Shown: positions 13,004 through 23,500 of the stretch, one piece after another
Position numbering within the stretch: the stretch's first letter is position 1
How the letters are laid out: every line of letters begins with the position of its first letter
Assembly: GCA_002900995.3 (NCBI GenBank)
Contig: CM035305.1
Location: 434,001-498,000 of the forward strand
Length of the DNA: 64,000 nucleotides
Reading direction: 5' to 3'
Origin: Ganoderma boninense
Lineage: Eukaryota; Basidiomycota; Agaricomycetes; Polyporales; Polyporaceae
Notes under the pieces: generated by a model
The model's input: the letters and a program-made list of their open reading frames with translations, nothing else
The model's database searches: none
What the model was told of the DNA's origin: nothing
Made by a program: the position numbers and the translations under genes

Positions 13004-13923
13004 GTGGAGGAGGGGGCTGTGCCGTACTAGCGTGGGTTTCGTGCTGTTGTCGGAACCGGCATGTTCGCATCGAGCCACATTGTGTTTGATCGTTGTATCA
13101 CCAGCAATGAGCATCTTCTATCTTTTCCACTGGCATGGGCGTGAACCTTGGGCTTGTAGTTTTTGGTATGTTCAGTGCGATGCTTGCTATGATCGTTTAA
13201 GAGCACTCACGCCGATGACTCGGATTGTCATTCATGTTGGAATCAGTGAAGGAGTACTTCATCCTATTTCACCAAGAGTAAGGAGTGTGTGTACTAGCTG
13301 AGTAATGCTGAGTACCGTGGTCTTGATGTGTCTTCCTCCGGGTCAGATGCCGAGAGATTTAGTTTTGCGGAACAGCCTCTTCAGCTTTCATCTGCCAAAG
13401 GCTGGGCGCTCCGAGCCCTCAAGATCAGTTGCAACACAGGTTTACAGCGTCTATCTACCTATCTAATCTAAAACCGTGGGGAGTTGGTTGTCTGGCAGAA
13501 ACTGTCTCCCTCTTCTTGTCTCCACGACGATGACAACCACGCTCACAGTCTGCTCTAGATATTTACCCGCCTGCCACCTGGAGGCTCTGATTCTCATTCG
13601 AACCGGCAAGAAGACGAATCGTTCTGGAGGAGGATGTCACTTGGTTGCGCCGTCGCGGTTGTCGCCAACAGCGGTGTGCATTCCCCATGCGATTTCCAGG
13701 CTCTCCATCACCGATTCCATCAAATCGGGCTATTACGGTCTCGGCGACCATCACTCCTGAACTTCTCGCCGGCAGCTCTCCGTCATCTCAAATGTGAACA
13801 GTCTCCGTCATATCAACTCACGGACCGCTCTCGTCGCTCGGCATGCACCTTGCTTCCCGCCCATAGCTGCTGGCAGAGTGCCGTTTTTCTTTTTTCTCCT
13901 TCTCCTCTTTCTTTTCTTTCGTC
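13004..13923. other. Intergenic; pyrimidine-rich promoter end
   Basis: No supported gene. The last 40 bases (about 13883-13922) are an almost pure C/T tract directly before the ATG of the membrane protein gene, a common feature of fungal core promoters. Confidence 0.55.
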
Positions 13924-16624
13924 ATGGCTCCTTTTTCGAGGCCTCCAGCGTTGAAGCGCGAAGGTACCCACTCTTCCTCGGATGGTACGTGGACGTTCAG
14001 CAGGTCCTTGGTTCCGTGCATGTCCTCAGCCCTCCTCCCGCCAACAGCGCAGGCTAGCCCCGCAACTCCCTCTGTTACGACTTCGACCGCGTCTTCGTCG
14101 AGTGCAAGTTCCTCCCCATCATCATCTCCGTCTCCCACAAGTGTCGGCACGAGTACTCCTTCCACCCCAACTTCCGCCACTTCGGTGGCGAGTTCCAGTC
14201 CCGCTGAGGCGTCGTCCACGGTCCACTCGACTTCGGCCCCCTCCTCTGCGGCTCCGTCTACGCCTGTGGTGAGCACGAGCGATGCTTCGACCTCTGTTTC
14301 TGCTTCATCAACGGTCTCCCTGTCTCCTTCTGTCTCTGCCTCGCCCACCAATACCTTGGCGTCGTCCCAGGACTCGTCTTCTACTGTAGCCCCAACGACA
14401 GTTGCCACTCCCACTGCGACAGGTTCTGAGGGTCCGACCAGCTCAGTTCCCAATTCTACAGTGAGTGCCACCGAGGATCCCACGCCCTCAACCCCGTCGG
14501 GCTCAGGCACCGAGATTTCCGCCACCTCGCAGCAGTCGTCCACGACCTTGCTGGCAACCCCCAGTACTACCGTCAACGTGCTCGCGCCCTCTTTACCCAG
14601 CTCCGAGAACCCCAACAGAAGTGCGTGCTCTCATCACACCTCTAGCTTCGCGATGTGATATTCAGTTCTCCGTTGCCAGCATCGACCGAGGTGGCTGCTT
14701 CGACGTCGGACGCTGGCAAGACTACCACCCCTTCGACCGGCCCTTCCCCAACAGGATCTGATGTAGCCACGTCCACCGGTGGCTCAGCATCCACTTCGAT
14801 GTGAGTTTCCGTTTTTGTTCTTGTGCCGTCGTACATAGTTTTACGCTGCTGTATCAGCGAGCCTACCGCGTCCACGGCGACTACGGCGGCTGATGCACCA
14901 ACCACAACTGGTGCGTCAGCTACGACGAACGACGCATCGTCTGCATCTCGCGCGACCACTACCGCTCGTGCTTTGCCCACGACTGTTGAGCCGCCTGCGA
15001 CCAACGTGCCGTCCACGACCACTGCGTCGCCTTCGACTATCGTGTCGCCCACGTCCATCGAATCGCCCACGGTGATTGCGCCGCCTACTACCGTTGCGCC
15101 GCCTGCTACCGTTGTCCCGCCTACGAGCGTTGTCCCGCCCACGGCTGGTGGCGGCCCGACTCCCGGTGGTCCTAAGGGCCCTCCTTCACCACCTGCTTCC
15201 CCGACCCCGGGCGGTCCTAAGTCTGTGGCTTCGGCTTCTGCAACCCAAGGGAGCAGTACGAAGTCTGATGAGTCTCCATCGGCAGGCCCTGTCGGTCAGC
15301 CCGGCGCACCATCTCCGCCTTCGCCACCCACATCTCCTTCTCCTCCTCCCGCATCTTCTGCTCCTCCTCCCGCTCCTCCCGCTCCGGGGCCGGCATCAGG
15401 TACAACGACGGCGTCTCCTCCGCCTACTGCTGCGCCGGGAAATAACAACGGGAACGGTGTAGCTGGCAACGGAGCTAACAGCGATTCTAACAGCTCTAGT
15501 TCTAATGGCAACTCCAGCGACGCAGAGAAGAGCACCGTATTGAGTAGCAGCATCGCCAGTTCAACGTCTAATACGGTTGCCGCGTCTTCTACCGCTTCAA
15601 GCGCCAGGTTCGTGTAGATTTAGGCCATTAGTGGGACCCAATTCTAACGTTTTACTTGCAGCGCCGCCTTCGACAACGGCAATTCAGCGACCCCTACCAC
15701 CATTACCACCGCCTTGCCAAGCACTCAGATCATCATTGACACCAGTACTTCCATAGTCGTATCCGATGGCAAGACTTCTACTGGAATTTCTACCTCTACA
15801 ATCACGAGCACTGGCCTGAGAACGACCACCATTGTCACAACGGTCCCAACATCCGCGTCTACCGTCACTACGTGCGTTCATCCTAGTCCTGCGGTTGTAT
15901 TATCTGCTGACACATGTTTCAGGGCGAAGAGCGGCAACTCGGCGATGGTGGGCGGGGTCATCGGCGGACTGCTCGGCGGACTGGCCGTCCTGGGGCTCCT
16001 CGCCTTTTTCGTCTTCCGCATCCGGGCGCGCAGACGCGCGGCCGAAGTGCCGTTCGCATTCCTGGGCAGCGGCGGTGGCGGAGACCCCGAGAAGCTACCC
16101 TCCATCACCACAACTGCACCTACAGTGAGTCCTCCCCGCAGGGTGCCGGTGCCTAGCATGGGCTACACGGACGGCACGCGTCTGAGCGCGCTCTTCCCGA
16201 GCGCGATCTCGACGTCGTCCAGGAGCACCGACGGCATGAGGGTGAGCCCGACCCCGAGCGACGCGTCCACGATGCCGGAGCCGAGGCCGTACATGCGCGA
16301 GACAACGAGGAGCACGACGCGCGAGAGTATCGTGCTTTCAAGTCCTGGCCAGTCGCGTTCGAGCTTGAGTGCTGATGCTGTGCTCGATCCGTTCGTGGAC
16401 CCGGTCCCGGCTGGTCCCTCTGCAAACGCGACACGTCCGGCATCGTTGGATCCTTTTGCGGACCCGCCGAGGAACCTGGGCATCACACAGGAGCGCGAGC
16501 GGTTCTCTGTGTTGAGTGCTTCCACGGCTGATGTCCAGGTGAGTTTCCAATGACTGCGGCTACGCGAGTGATTGGATGATGCTGATGGTTCGCGTGTGTA
16601 TTGCAGCCCGGCGAGGCTATGTGA
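13924..16624 (+). CDS. Ser/Thr-rich (mucin-like) single-pass membrane protein
   Basis: Model: 13924-14620, 14680-14800, 14858-15607, 15662-15871, 15923-16538, 16607-16624; all junctions GT-AG and in phase. Roughly the first two thirds of the protein are Ser/Thr/Pro/Ala-rich, expected to be heavily O-glycosylated and exposed outside the cell. It includes a Pro-rich block near 15090-15420. A glycine-rich transmembrane segment follows (GGVIGGLLGGLAVLGLLAFF), then a basic stop-transfer run RIRARRR and a Ser-rich cytoplasmic tail with repeated LDPF-type motifs (VLDPFVDP, SLDPFADP). This layout matches fungal cell-wall stress sensors and mid2-like proteins, but no WSC or other Cys-rich head is present. 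No convincing signal peptide is seen at ATG 13924, so either the start is different or the protein inserts through its single TM segment. Function otherwise unknown. Confidence 0.75.
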
Positions 16625-17209
16625 TGTGAACTGTGAACGTTGGTTCGAATCGCATTGCGGTGCAATGCTGTTGGGTCATCCCGGACAATATTTGTCTTGG
16701 TCGTAATGTTGTATTGCTCCTATAATTCGCCCGTCTCCAGGTGCCTCGTATCGAAGCGCCGCAACGTTGACTGCAATGATGCATGATGCATCCATGCGAC
16801 GATTGTGTGTCAACCACATGCCCTTCGAATGCCCAAAATGTCATCTTCCTTCGAGTGGTAGGTTCGATGGGTGCGTGTTCTGCTTCTCACCTCTCCGACA
16901 TCGGAGGATGCTCACCCAAACGGCCTCTTCATGAGTGTCAAGTGACGAAGGCAGTCGTTCTAGATCTTAGTTGGACATTCACTCGCGGGCTGGCTACGCG
17001 CGTTTGTGCACACAACTGTGACATTATCGCAGACACATCCCAGCCAGAAGCGCCTTTGGCATCCGATAGGACCCACAGATCGTCCGTCCCAAGTATGGGC
17101 AGCAGACAACTACAGTACATAAGATGCTCTGATCGCTCGACTGGGAACGTCTCGCGCTCATGCGTCCGACTGACTCGATCCCCCACGTCTCAATCCAGCA
17201 TCTTCTCAT
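16625..17209. other. Intergenic before FunK1 copy A
   Basis: Holds the 3' flank of the membrane protein gene and, from 16958, the left edge of the segmental duplication. The duplicated promoter stretch (16958-17209) is shared with 25621-25870 with scattered differences. Confidence 0.6.
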
Positions 17210-19814
17210 ATGAATTCTTCCTCGGGTCCGCCATCGCGCGGACCTACACCCGTCTTCGAGTGCAGCCCTGCAAGCGAAGCTTCTTCTGCTCGCGTGCAAC
17301 GCGCGAGGACTCTCTCGGACGTCTCGGGAACGAGCAAGCACGATCAGCGGCGCCTTGATCTCGACCGGGAGATGGAGTGGCGGGAGCAACCGCTCGACGC
17401 CTGGTTCAAGCGCTGTCTCCCTGGCGCGGATCCAACGGGCATGACCTTCGAGCCGTTCAAGGTCGCGCTGGGGAACCAGGAGCAGGGGATGTACGCCGGC
17501 TTGGTGAGTGCTTGTGCTCGTGAGATCGCACTACCCGGGTGCACTAACGTCCCATACAGCGCGAGGGTCTGAACAGCTGCCTGAGGGCTGTGGGCTGGGA
17601 CGGATACGAAGCCCTGAGCACGGACCGCTTCCCAGATTCCTCAGTGTCCGGCTCGTCGGGCGACGGGCTTCGTCCCGACATGGGCATCTACCCTACCGCC
17701 CGATCGCCGAGCGCGCGTCCGGACGACGGTTTGCTCGACGCGCGAGTCGCCTGGGCCTGGCTAGAGCTCCTCATCGAAGTCAAGTGGGACCCGAAGGCGG
17801 CCCCCTTCTCCTCGCGGTACACTCCCCGTAGCCCGTTCCTCCCCGTCGGCAGAGAGCGCTGTCTCAGCCGTGGCCAGCTCGCAGAGTATGCCGTGGAGCA
17901 GTTCAATCGTCAGCACCGCCAGTTCCTCTTCATGGTCCACGTTATGTGCGACCGCGCGCGCTTCATCCGCTTCGACAGGTCGGGCGCCATCGTCTCCGAG
18001 GAGTTCGACTACGTCGCGCACCCCGGGGTCATTGGGGCGTTCCTCTTCCGCCTGTCGCGCATGGGCGGCGCTGAGCGGGGACACGACCCGACAGCAACGC
18101 TAGCGTCCGAGAGCGAGGCTGCGACGTTCCGGGAGCTGCATACCCGTTTCCACGCCGACTCCGCTACAGCCCGCGGCCTGAGGAGCGCCGTTGCAGAAGG
18201 ATGGCCAATCGTCAAGATCACGGTAGACGCGCCGTTCTCCTCGGATGGCGCTCCCGTTCGTCGTGGCACGCTCTCTACGCAGCGACAGTTCCTTGTCGGG
18301 AAGCCCTCATCGCTCAGTCCGTCTCTAGTGGGGAACGGCGCGAAGGGCTTCGTCGCGTACGACATTACGAGCAGCGCGGTGGTGTTTATGAAGGACTCGT
18401 GGCGGCTTGACGCGCGCGACGTGCAGTCCGAGTACGAGACGTATCTGCAGCTGAGGGAGAAGACGACCGGGGAGCTGTACGTCCCCACCTTACTCGGGGG
18501 TGGCGACGTGTGCCTTGATGGGCATCTTCAGCGCTCTTGGTCATCTGAGGACGCCGCTTCTCTTGTCCATTGCCGCTTGGTCTTCAAGGAGATCTGCAGA
18601 CCACTTGAAGAGTTCACGAACTCGTTCGAGCTCGTCAAAGCTGTTACTTGGGCGCTCGTAGGTGAGGTCACCACGCCGTCTGACTGTCTGTTCATTTTCT
18701 GACCGTCTTGGCACCGTCAGCACACTCAAAAGCCTGGAAACAGTGCGGCATTCTTCACCGAGATATCAGCGTCAGGAGCATCGTTATATACGATCCTGAC
18801 GACCCAGGCATTCCTTCTCCCGTTGGGACTCACGATACACTTGTCAATTGGGACAAGGGGTGGCTCCCTAGACAGGGAGTTGGTCGAGGCGGCGCTGGAG
18901 CTGACCTTCCAGTGAGTGTGCCGCATCGTGGCTACGCCCTTGCGGAGCGGCACATGGAGCGGTCCCAGGCTTCTTGGCCATTCGTGTCCGCTCGCCTGCA
19001 GGAGCATCCCGATCGGCAGCACGACCTCGCGGACGACCTCGAGTCGTTCATGCACGTCCTCAACTATTGCGCCCTCAAACACCTCCCCGACGCCGCGTCC
19101 ACCGAGGCCGAGTCGGCATACCTGACCCAGTGCCTGTACGACGCGATAGTTCCCACCGACTCTCCGCACCCCAAGGGCAGCCCGCTGAAGCTCGAGAAGG
19201 TGCAGACTGGCACGCCGTTCGTCAACGGTCTACCGGCCCAGCACCCTCTCGCGGGCCTGCTCGCGGAGCTGTCGCAGCTCTGCAAGCAGCACTACGAGCA
19301 CGTCGTCCTCCCCGAGTCTCCCCCACGCAGCCCTTCCCCAGACAGTATTTTCGCCCGAGGCTCGTGCGGTGGTGCCGAGGGGCCACTCCCCGACTTCGAT
19401 AGCGACTCGGACCTCCTCGGCGGCTCAGGCGACTCTCGAGACGAGTTCGACGGACGGTCGGCGCCCGCGCCCACCCCGCCATCCACGAGCATCGCGCGGT
19501 CGCCATTCCGGAGCCACGACCGCATGGTCGGGGCGTGCATGAAGGCGATCCGGAAGGTCTGGCCCGCGGTCGATAGGCGGGATCGGCCCACTCCAACGCG
19601 CACGCGAGCCCGTCCGCTGGCGCGAGCAGGGTCTCGGGTTAGCGCGAAACGTACTTGGAGCGAGTCGGACTTCAGCGAGCTGGACGGGGTTGGGGAGGAC
19701 TTGAAGCGGAAGAGGGTGAGGAGAGGCTCGGAGTCGAACGCGGCGTTGAGCTTGGGGAGTGGGACTCAGAGTCGGCATGCTGGAGGGATTCGAAGACGGC
19801 GGTCGAGTAAGTAG
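17210..19814 (+). CDS. FunK1-type fungal protein kinase, copy A (probable pseudokinase)
   Basis: Model: 17210-17503, 17560-18661, 18721-18911, 18969-19814. Protein has the fungal-type kinase domain (FunK1, Pkinase_fungal). Visible landmarks: the N-terminal conserved block AWAWLELLIEVKW; RLVFKEICRPLEEF in the hinge region; the catalytic loop ILHRDISVRSIVIY (HRD Asp present, split from the previous exon by an intron); and DDLESFMHVLNYC after the activation segment. The position equivalent to the DFG Asp reads TLVNWDKG, whereas copy B has TLADWDVG, so copy A has Asn for the metal-binding Asp and may be inactive. The tail is Ser/Pro-rich and ends in a basic cluster (LKRKRVRRG, IRRRRSSK) that could be a nuclear signal. 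The third intron (18912-18968) is 57 bp and in frame, so retention would not break the protein. Role in FunK1 biology is not established. Confidence 0.85.
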
Positions 19815-20620
19815 ACGTTGTAAATCCAGTGCGAGTCGTGAAAATAGTATGCGGGAACATGGGCAACTGCACAAGGCAGTGGCGGGCTAGAGTGCTAGTG
19901 GAACGGGTTAGGAAAACGGAGGATTGCAGAATGGGACCGAGTCCTCGCAGCTGTGCTTGTTTGTTGCGGCGCAGCGGTGCGGTGTGGCTACACGGGCTCG
20001 AGCATCTCCCCGACCGATCGACTGTCTCCGTATGCCCTTTGAATGATATGCCCTTTGTGTGCCCTTTGTATGCCCTTTGGACACTCGACAGGTGAGGGAG
20101 TTGCGCGCTTTGGAAAGGAGAGCGACAGGGAATTCACACTTTGTGTCGACATGCACTCCTCCTCTGCCCGCAAAAATAACATCTGCATTCACAGTCAAAC
20201 CACTGGCTACAGACTCTACTCGTCCGCTGACCACTGCAGCTGCAAACTCACGTCGGCCGGCCACGACAAGTCGCCGACGGCTGAGCGCCTATTCACCGCT
20301 TGTCTCTCTCCTTCCACCACCCCCACCGCCGCTGCGTCTCCATCTCCGTGTTCGCCTGTGCTTGCATCTTGTGGCTCTGGACTCTCTTGGTCTTGTAGTT
20401 GTCACTCACTGGGGCCACTCACCTGAGCTTGGTACTACGCTGACTCGCTGGGCTCAGACTCGGAACCTTGGTAAGCGACACCGTGACTCCTCGCTGTCTC
20501 CGTCCTGCAGGAGGTGCTCGTTCATCGGGACGAACTCGGGCTCTCTGGAAAGATGTAGACTGTGGTCAGTGCTCTTGAACTGGCTGCCTGGGTACTCACC
20601 TACTTGCGCTACCTTGCCAG
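19815..20620. other. Region downstream of FunK1-A, possible 5' part of the next gene
   Basis: Almost identical to 28520-29316. Four close copies of TGCCCTTTG occur at about 20032-20081. Candidate splice sites (GTAAGC at about 20471, CCTGCAG near 20511) hint at upstream exons of the next gene, but no start codon can be chosen. Confidence 0.4.
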
Positions 20621-21480
20621 CACAACTCGGGATTGTACTCGTCGGCAGGCTTGCAGTCGTGCATGGTCGACGGCTCCCAGCCTGTAGACGAGGTCCCGGG
20701 CGGAAGGTCCTACGTCGCTACTCTAGATGGACAGACTGCGGGCATGTTGTATTGTGGAAACAAGGTCAGTAGACAGAGAGAATGGAGGTGAGTGGATCTC
20801 GAAACCCTGTGTGCGATGGGGCAGTGTTTCTCACCCTGTCCCCAGCCGGGCGGGCATCCGCGTCGTGGTCGGTCCCAGCTGGGATGGCAACGATGCGTCC
20901 GGCGCAGCAGAGGGTCTGTGGTGCAGTCCCGGCCGTGTCACTGGACGCGACTATCTTCAGGTAGGAGGCTGGGCACTGCGACGAACTCACCCGTTCGGAG
21001 TCTTGCAGGTTATGTGGTTGTGCGTGGTCTCACCCGGACGCTCGAGCGTGGAGGGTGTACGATGGCGAGAGCTATCCCGTGCTTCGAGTGGATCCTGAGC
21101 GTAGTACGCAGTCGCTGTCGCGGGTGCGAGAAGAGTGTTCGAGGATGGCGGATGAGAGGGCAAGGTCTGGAAGCAAGAGGAAGGTGGAGCCGGGCATGGC
21201 GACGGGGAGAGTGGGTACCATTCATGTACACTCTGCAGGAAACGTGAGTCGAAGCGCAGACGATGCAGCCGCGGGTATCCAAGGTACGTAACGAATGCGC
21301 TGGGGCCGTGAATAATATAGGACTGGAATTACGACCCAGAAGCGCAGGCAGTACCCCGGACCATCCAAGCGACCACGAGCGCGCCGTAGCCTCGCATGTC
21401 TCAGTTTCAAATCGCTGCACGAAATCATTACGCACACGGATGGTCCCGTCAGCAACTGTATTGCCGTCCAATTATACTAA
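20621..21480 (+). pseudogene. Uncharacterised gene, duplication copy A, frameshifted near its C-terminus
   Basis: Exon-like frames read as real protein: HNSGLYSSAGLQSCMVDG from 20621, AGIRVVVGPSWDGNDASG in the middle, and RVYDGESYPVLRVDPERS followed by a basic KRKVEPG stretch. Introns are suggested by GTGAGT...CCCCAG near 20788-20845 and GTAGGA...TTGCAG near 20960-21009, but the joined frames do not all agree, so the exact model is unresolved. In copy B the last long exon continues into a C-x2-C...C-x-C (CTLC / CSCG) zinc-ribbon-like stretch. Copy A has one G fewer in the run at about 21201-21206 and loses that frame. The family is not recognised. Decay of this copy is inferred from the indel. 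Confidence 0.4.
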
Positions 21481-21524
21481 CATACAGAACATCAAGTGCT
21501 TTAAGTAGGCACCGCAGGCGCGGC

Positions 21525-21620
21525 GGGTCTCGGTCCCTGTCCATGCTTTGGTCCTCTGCCTCGCCGGTAGCCCATTCCCGGGAGCTCCAAGCCCGGCCCT
21601 CACGAACACAATGAAACGCA
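21525..21620. other. Unique sequence after duplication copy A
   Basis: Short unique spacer between the right edge of the duplication and the decayed minus-strand gene. Confidence 0.4.
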
Positions 21621-23500
21621 CCTTCCACGTCGTCCGTCATTGGATGCCATCCTACGGGCTCAAAAGCCTCGGAACCCACCACCTCGCCAATCCAAGCGGT
21701 GCTCATGTGCGGAGGATACGCTGCCAAAACGCGGCTCCCGACTGCCGATGTCCCCGCGCGAGACACCTGGAAGCGGGGTGGGGAACAGCGGACTTGGCAC
21801 CCCGTGTTCGCGACGTCAAAACGCGCGAGGCAAATTTCGTCCGGCATCGCCTCCTCGAAGCGCAGGACCCCGTGCTCAGGTTGCACCAGGGATGTGAGCT
21901 CGCGCATGTGCGGCTCGGTCTGCATGCCGGTGCTGCTGCGGTGAATGCGAGAGGTTGTCCGGAGCTTGGATGAGTGGGGGAGGAAGAGGTCATCGCCCCC
22001 AAACGTCCTTGCCGTGTAGCACCGCTTGGCGTTCGCATCGCTGGAGAACGTGCCTAGTCAGAGGTTAGTTTGGATATTCATTGATGCACGGAAGCTCACT
22101 ATACTCATACAGTCCCCATCTACCAGGCCCCAAACGGTGCCGCAAGTATATCCGGAGCGGCTGGAGTCGGACAAAGAGGGTATGCTAGCTGGGACGTCCG
22201 AGCGCCGCCATCGAGAAGGTAAAGCGCTGTTGGCTGGGGTCAATAATGGCCTGGACAAGCATTAGGAGCGCAGCGAGGATGTCAGCGTGAGGCTATGATG
22301 TTTCTGAATCCATGCAGAACGTGTACCTCACGCGGCAAGAGGACACCCCACAGCCGTTCCTCAGCAGATCAACGCGAGGAAGGTCGTCTGTTTGAAATCA
22401 CGGATTAGCGAGCTGTCACGGATGCGGCAGACAGCTGCGCGCAGAGCGTGCCTGCCGCAATCGACTGTACACACCTGCAAACACGCTCGCACGCTCAGCG
22501 AGTTCGTCCGTGCCCATCGTCGCTTGGCAAGGGAGTCCGCCTTGGCCGGGCGACGTCTATCACGTCGGCAGGACGATCGTCATCTCCCCGCTCCCAGGCG
22601 CGCTCCAGCACGAATGCTGGGCACACCGAAAGTGCGGGTCCCGGGTACGTGGGGCGAGCAACTGCCGCCATTGGTACTGCCAAGGATGTTGGCGAACCTG
22701 GCCCTGAGAAGGCAGAGTCTGAGCGCGATTTTCCGACGTCACGGCTCAGCCGCTTGGACTGTGCATGCGCTCCGTTCAGAGCATTGGATGAGTGTCGACG
22801 GATGAGACTGAAGCGCGTTCGCAATATGATGAGTCGCACGGGAGGCAGCGGAACAGCCCTGGATGGTTGTTGTTTATGATAGAGCACTGACGGGGCTGTC
22901 CAGAAGCGGGACGACGCAACATACCGTGTACAGGTTGCTGAGGGCCAGCTCCAGACCCTGCGTCGTTGTATGTGCGCCGGTTCGGACTGCGCTATCGAGA
23001 ACAGCTGAGCAGCTCCTGTCCATACAAGCACGGGAAAAGAGGAGGGGGAGCGACCCCATGCCGGCGGCCGCACCTGCACCACCCGACGTCAAAGGCAGTG
23101 CTTGCGATATACTCGGGATTCGACGCGATGACGACCTGTAGAATGTTAACGCACGAGCGTCCGCTAGACAATGCAAGCGGTTAGAAGCGGACGATCACAA
23201 CATGGCCGTCTTTGGCTCCTCGGCCTCGTGCATGCGCCGGATGGGCCCCAGCCCCGATGCTCGTCTACAGTGCCATGCCGCAATCCCCTTGAGCAGGCTC
23301 CAGCGTACATGCCTGCACTCAGAGCCAGTCAGAGACACGCTGTGCAGGGCGACCTGTCGTGTACATACCGTCCAGCAGGGGACGACGGCGACCGCATACG
23401 TATTGATGTGGAGCAGCGTCTTGGCGAGTCCCGCTCCCTCCACGCGTTCCGAGCGACCCGAGCTGCATCTTGACGTCCAGCGAGCCGCACCACATCACCG
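21621..23500 (-). pseudogene. Decayed multi-exon gene of unknown family between the duplication copies
   Basis: Several minus-strand blocks read as protein with good splice signals. From 5' to 3': LAKTLLHINTYAVAVVPCWT; GAKDGHVVVIASNPEYIAST; AVRTGAHTTTQGLELALSN; AIIDPSQQRFTFSMAALG; RLGPGRWGLYEYSTFSSDAN; and HMRELTSLVQPEHGVLRFEE. The intron 22054-22112 region has donor GTGAGC, branch CTAAC and acceptor TAG, with agreeing phases. Two in-frame TAG codons interrupt otherwise continuous coding sequence, at 22185-22187 and 23265-23267, so the gene looks dead. I do not recognise the family. A living gene with further introns that remove both stops is possible but would need unusual splice sites. Confidence 0.4.

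Larger units (their letters stand above)
16958..21524 (+). repeat. Segmental duplication, copy A (about 4.57 kb)
   Basis: Direct repeat of 25621-30221. The left edge aligns at TTCTAGATCT and the right edge at GCAGGCGCGGC, after which the copies part. It contains a FunK1 kinase gene and the uncharacterised gene downstream. By eye, kinase exons and their promoter differ at many sites. The 1.6 kb from about 19930 to the right edge is almost identical, with long frames translating to the same peptides and only a few substitutions and one G indel. Confidence 0.95.

Noticed and set aside
20059..20772. 237-codon frame identical in both duplication copies
   Set aside because: Identity only reflects the recent duplication. 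The frame is Leu/Pro/Arg-rich and crosses likely introns, so it is probably a shadow of the real exons.
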